This document shows, piece by piece, positions 62,061-64,000 of a stretch of DNA of 64,000 nt. How positions within the stretch are numbered: the stretch's first letter is position 1; each line of letters starts with the position of its first letter. Both the position numbers and the translations under genes were made by a program. Source of the stretch: Beaufortia kweichowensis (taxonomy: Eukaryota > Chordata > Actinopteri > Cypriniformes > Gastromyzontidae). The notes under the pieces are model-generated. The model was not told where the DNA came from. It searched no databases and saw only the letters and a program-made list of their open reading frames with translations. The stretch spans positions 5,469,501-5,533,500 of the forward strand of contig CM032798.1 in NCBI GenBank assembly GCA_019155185.1, written 5' to 3'.

Positions 62061-62379
62061 TTTCCAGGCTTCCAGTCACTGTACTTTGCACTATAAAACA
62101 CACAAGAATACAAAGAATACTATTCTACACTTTATTATGTAAACGAAATATCGCTTTAAAAAGTGTTTTGTGTTTAGATATTCTGTAAATTATCTGAGCA
62201 AACGTCAGTTGTTTATATGACACACGAGGCTGTTGTTGTTGTCAAAACAACTTCTATGACAAACTACAATAAACATGACTGTTTCACCAATTGCTGGTCT
62301 CTTTAAAAAGACTTAAACCTTACCTGAAGATGATTTGTGTCCATATTATATAGTGGCGACAAAAATAAATTCAGTGTTG
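62061..62379. other. iho1 promoter region
   Basis: Upstream of the iho1 start codon on the minus strand. AT-rich, with no TATA box placed confidently and no other gene. Confidence 0.4.
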
Positions 62380-62411
62380 ACGATACGATACGATACGATA
62401 CGATACGATAT
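62380..62411. repeat. CGATA pentanucleotide repeat
   Basis: About six perfect copies of CGATA (also readable as ATACG), an uncommon CpG-containing short tandem repeat 320 bp upstream of iho1. It also makes a row of GATA cores. Confidence 0.9.
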
Positions 62412-62704
62412 AACAATCTCTGCGCGTGACGATCCTAACGGACTACGCCATTTTTCCCGGGCTACAGAATTTAAACAGGTTCACGTTCACGTCAATATTT
62501 GCACCTCGTATTTTACCGTCATTCACAGGAAGGCTGCCGTAGACACCGGCTTTACACACTAATACATGGCATCGCTAGATGGCGCTCTTTGAATACTTAA
62601 AATACATTATTGGAAAGTTTTTTAATTTATTATTAATAATAATAACAATAATAATATTTTAATTAAATGTTTTTATATGTATATATTTATATATATATAT
62701 ATAT

Positions 62705-62779
<75 letters not shown>

Positions 62780-63537
62780 TAATAAGCAGAAGCATATGTG
62801 TTTAAGGAACCCCAACAAAATTTGAAATTGCAATGCACATGACGTGCTGGCGATCATAAATAATGACAATGTATAGCTTCATTTGATTTGGAAAAGTTTA
62901 ATGTTTGTAGTCATGTGATGAGATGCGTAAGTGTGACTGCTCATCAACTGCTATAGGCTGTGAATTACTGTAAAACATAAAATACTATGTTTCTATGGGT
63001 TGTTGATCCTATTAATAACCCAGACTCTGTATTTAACATATGGTTCATTTTAAAAGCTCTGCCATACTTCTTGTATGTCAGCAGTTGTTCATTCTAAACG
63101 GAGTCGTCCACGTCTAGTAAGCTGTTGTTGCTGGGTTACAGATCGTATCTTAGCAACCGAAGATACGCGTGTCTTCATAATAAAAGTAGTCAGTCGTAAC
63201 TTTGAAATGATCCATCGCCACATCATATTACAGAATACCACACACATTTTAATGTTGAATATATAGTAAGATGTTTTTGAACGGTTAAACTCATTGTCTA
63301 TTTCAGTGCTTCAACGATCCACGTCATTGAACTGTTTACGAAATTCAATAGTGTTTCGTACATATGTGTATTTTATACTAAATCGATATTTTAAATACAC
63401 AATTTGGAACAAACGTTCCAATAACAAAAACTCGTTAAGGGCTGAGTTGTGAAGCAGACAAGACACAGACCTGTATTTTGGCGACGCACAGTTTATTAGT
63501 CAGGAAGTAAACTCGTTGTCAACAGATTTCTAATACA
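62412..63537. other. Interval between iho1 and the right-end minus-strand exon
   Basis: Contains the (TA)n tract at 62686-62776 and AT-rich DNA. A plus-strand open frame at 63075-63266 starts at a non-ATG codon and has no recognisable content. No gene called. Confidence 0.4.
62686..62776. repeat. Long (TA)n microsatellite
   Basis: About 90 bp of AT/TA dinucleotides with one AAATATAT interruption near 62705-62710. Confidence 0.95.
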
Positions 63538-63832
63538 TTACAACTTGCGTTTCACAGGTAAGTTCACGTTTCTTTCATCATTTAAAACCTGGATAATGTC
63601 ATCAGCACACTCAAAAATGTGACAGTTCTCTTTTACAACGCATATCATATGCGTATAGCAAAGGTATACCTTAAATGATACAATTTTAGAAACTGACGAG
63701 ACGTTCATTAGCCAGATGCTGAGATTACCAGTGAATGAACTGGTTGTGAACCTGTTTGGTGGGTTAACGTGTTTGCAAAATGACTTTGTACTTGATGGCA
63801 AAATGTCATGCTTTAGTTAATGTTTACTTACC
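63538..63832 (-). CDS. Possible 3' end of an unidentified minus-strand gene
   Basis: A minus-strand open frame covers 63538-63801 (no ATG start; opens at TTG) and ends ADDIIQVLNDERNVNLPVKR then KL and a stop. An AATAAA on the same strand lies about 42 bp past the stop (63491-63496), and a consensus donor (G|GTAAGT, exon edge about 63832) sits just upstream, so some spliced minus-strand transcript may end here. Which part is coding, and the exon limits, cannot be decided; a GTATAC within the frame could also be a donor. I do not recognise the protein. It could equally be chance. Confidence 0.25.
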
Positions 63833-64000
63833 AATAAAGAAATTATACTACCAGTATAGTTTTACCGAATGACTGGGACGAAAGGAGGCCATTCATTCAT
63901 ACAAGTTAAAGCACAGTTTGACGTTGAGGAGCCTTGCAATGCCGTAAAGTTGTTAGCTCACTCTTGATTTTGTCCTGCCATACGTTTTTATCCCAAGATG
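63833..64000. other. Right edge of the window
   Basis: Short stretch with a possible upstream exon of the minus-strand gene (an ATG GCC TCC start context on the minus strand near 63893). Too short to call. Confidence 0.2.

Overview
The window is a piece of nuclear chromosome from a ray-finned fish, almost certainly a cyprinid (zebrafish/carp relatives). It is AT-rich, with small exons, long (TA)n, (GA)n and (CA)n tracts, and several kinds of short mobile element typical of cyprinids: a tRNA-derived SINE and MITEs starting TTAAAGGG or TAGGGGTG. I identified species group and orthologues by protein recognition from memory, without a database search.

Layout, left to right: the 3' part of eefsec (+, 1-2350); a 6.6 kb gene-free stretch; a diverged gata2 gene, best matched to gata2b (-, 8955-13297); 6 kb of gene-free DNA; a secreted fibrinogen-domain gene (-, 19308-21812); the replication-independent linker histone h1-10 (+, 24482-25102); arpc4 (+, 26345-29131); a complete 38-coding-exon fast-type sarcomeric myosin heavy chain (+, 32527-42382); the ER transmembrane prolyl 4-hydroxylase p4htm (+, 43907-46654); an slc26a6-like anion exchanger (-, 49093-54629); kbtbd12 (+, 56607-59258); the meiotic gene iho1/ccdc36 (-, 59873-62060); and a possible terminal exon of an unidentified minus-strand gene at the right end.

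The genes do not form one pathway. The link is synteny: eefsec, gata2, h1-10 and kbtbd12 have human counterparts together in 3q21, and arpc4, p4htm, slc26a6 and iho1 in 3p21-p25, so this is a rearranged teleost block of human chromosome 3 ancestry. I rebuilt exon by exon all ten recognised genes; nine keep an open frame.

The exception is the myosin gene. Its 38 coding exons sum to 5812 nt, one base more than an open frame, and the extra base can be placed in coding exon 23 (near 38397-38399). Other points worth checking are an 87-nt stop-free intron in its first coding region, a GC-AG intron, a fused 517-nt rod exon, a shifted splice acceptor beside the first GATA finger, a 330-bp inverted repeat behind p4htm, and a hAT-like MITE inside the myosin gene. 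I found no sign of a wholly new biological system; this is an ordinary vertebrate gene neighbourhood with some unusual gene-structure details.
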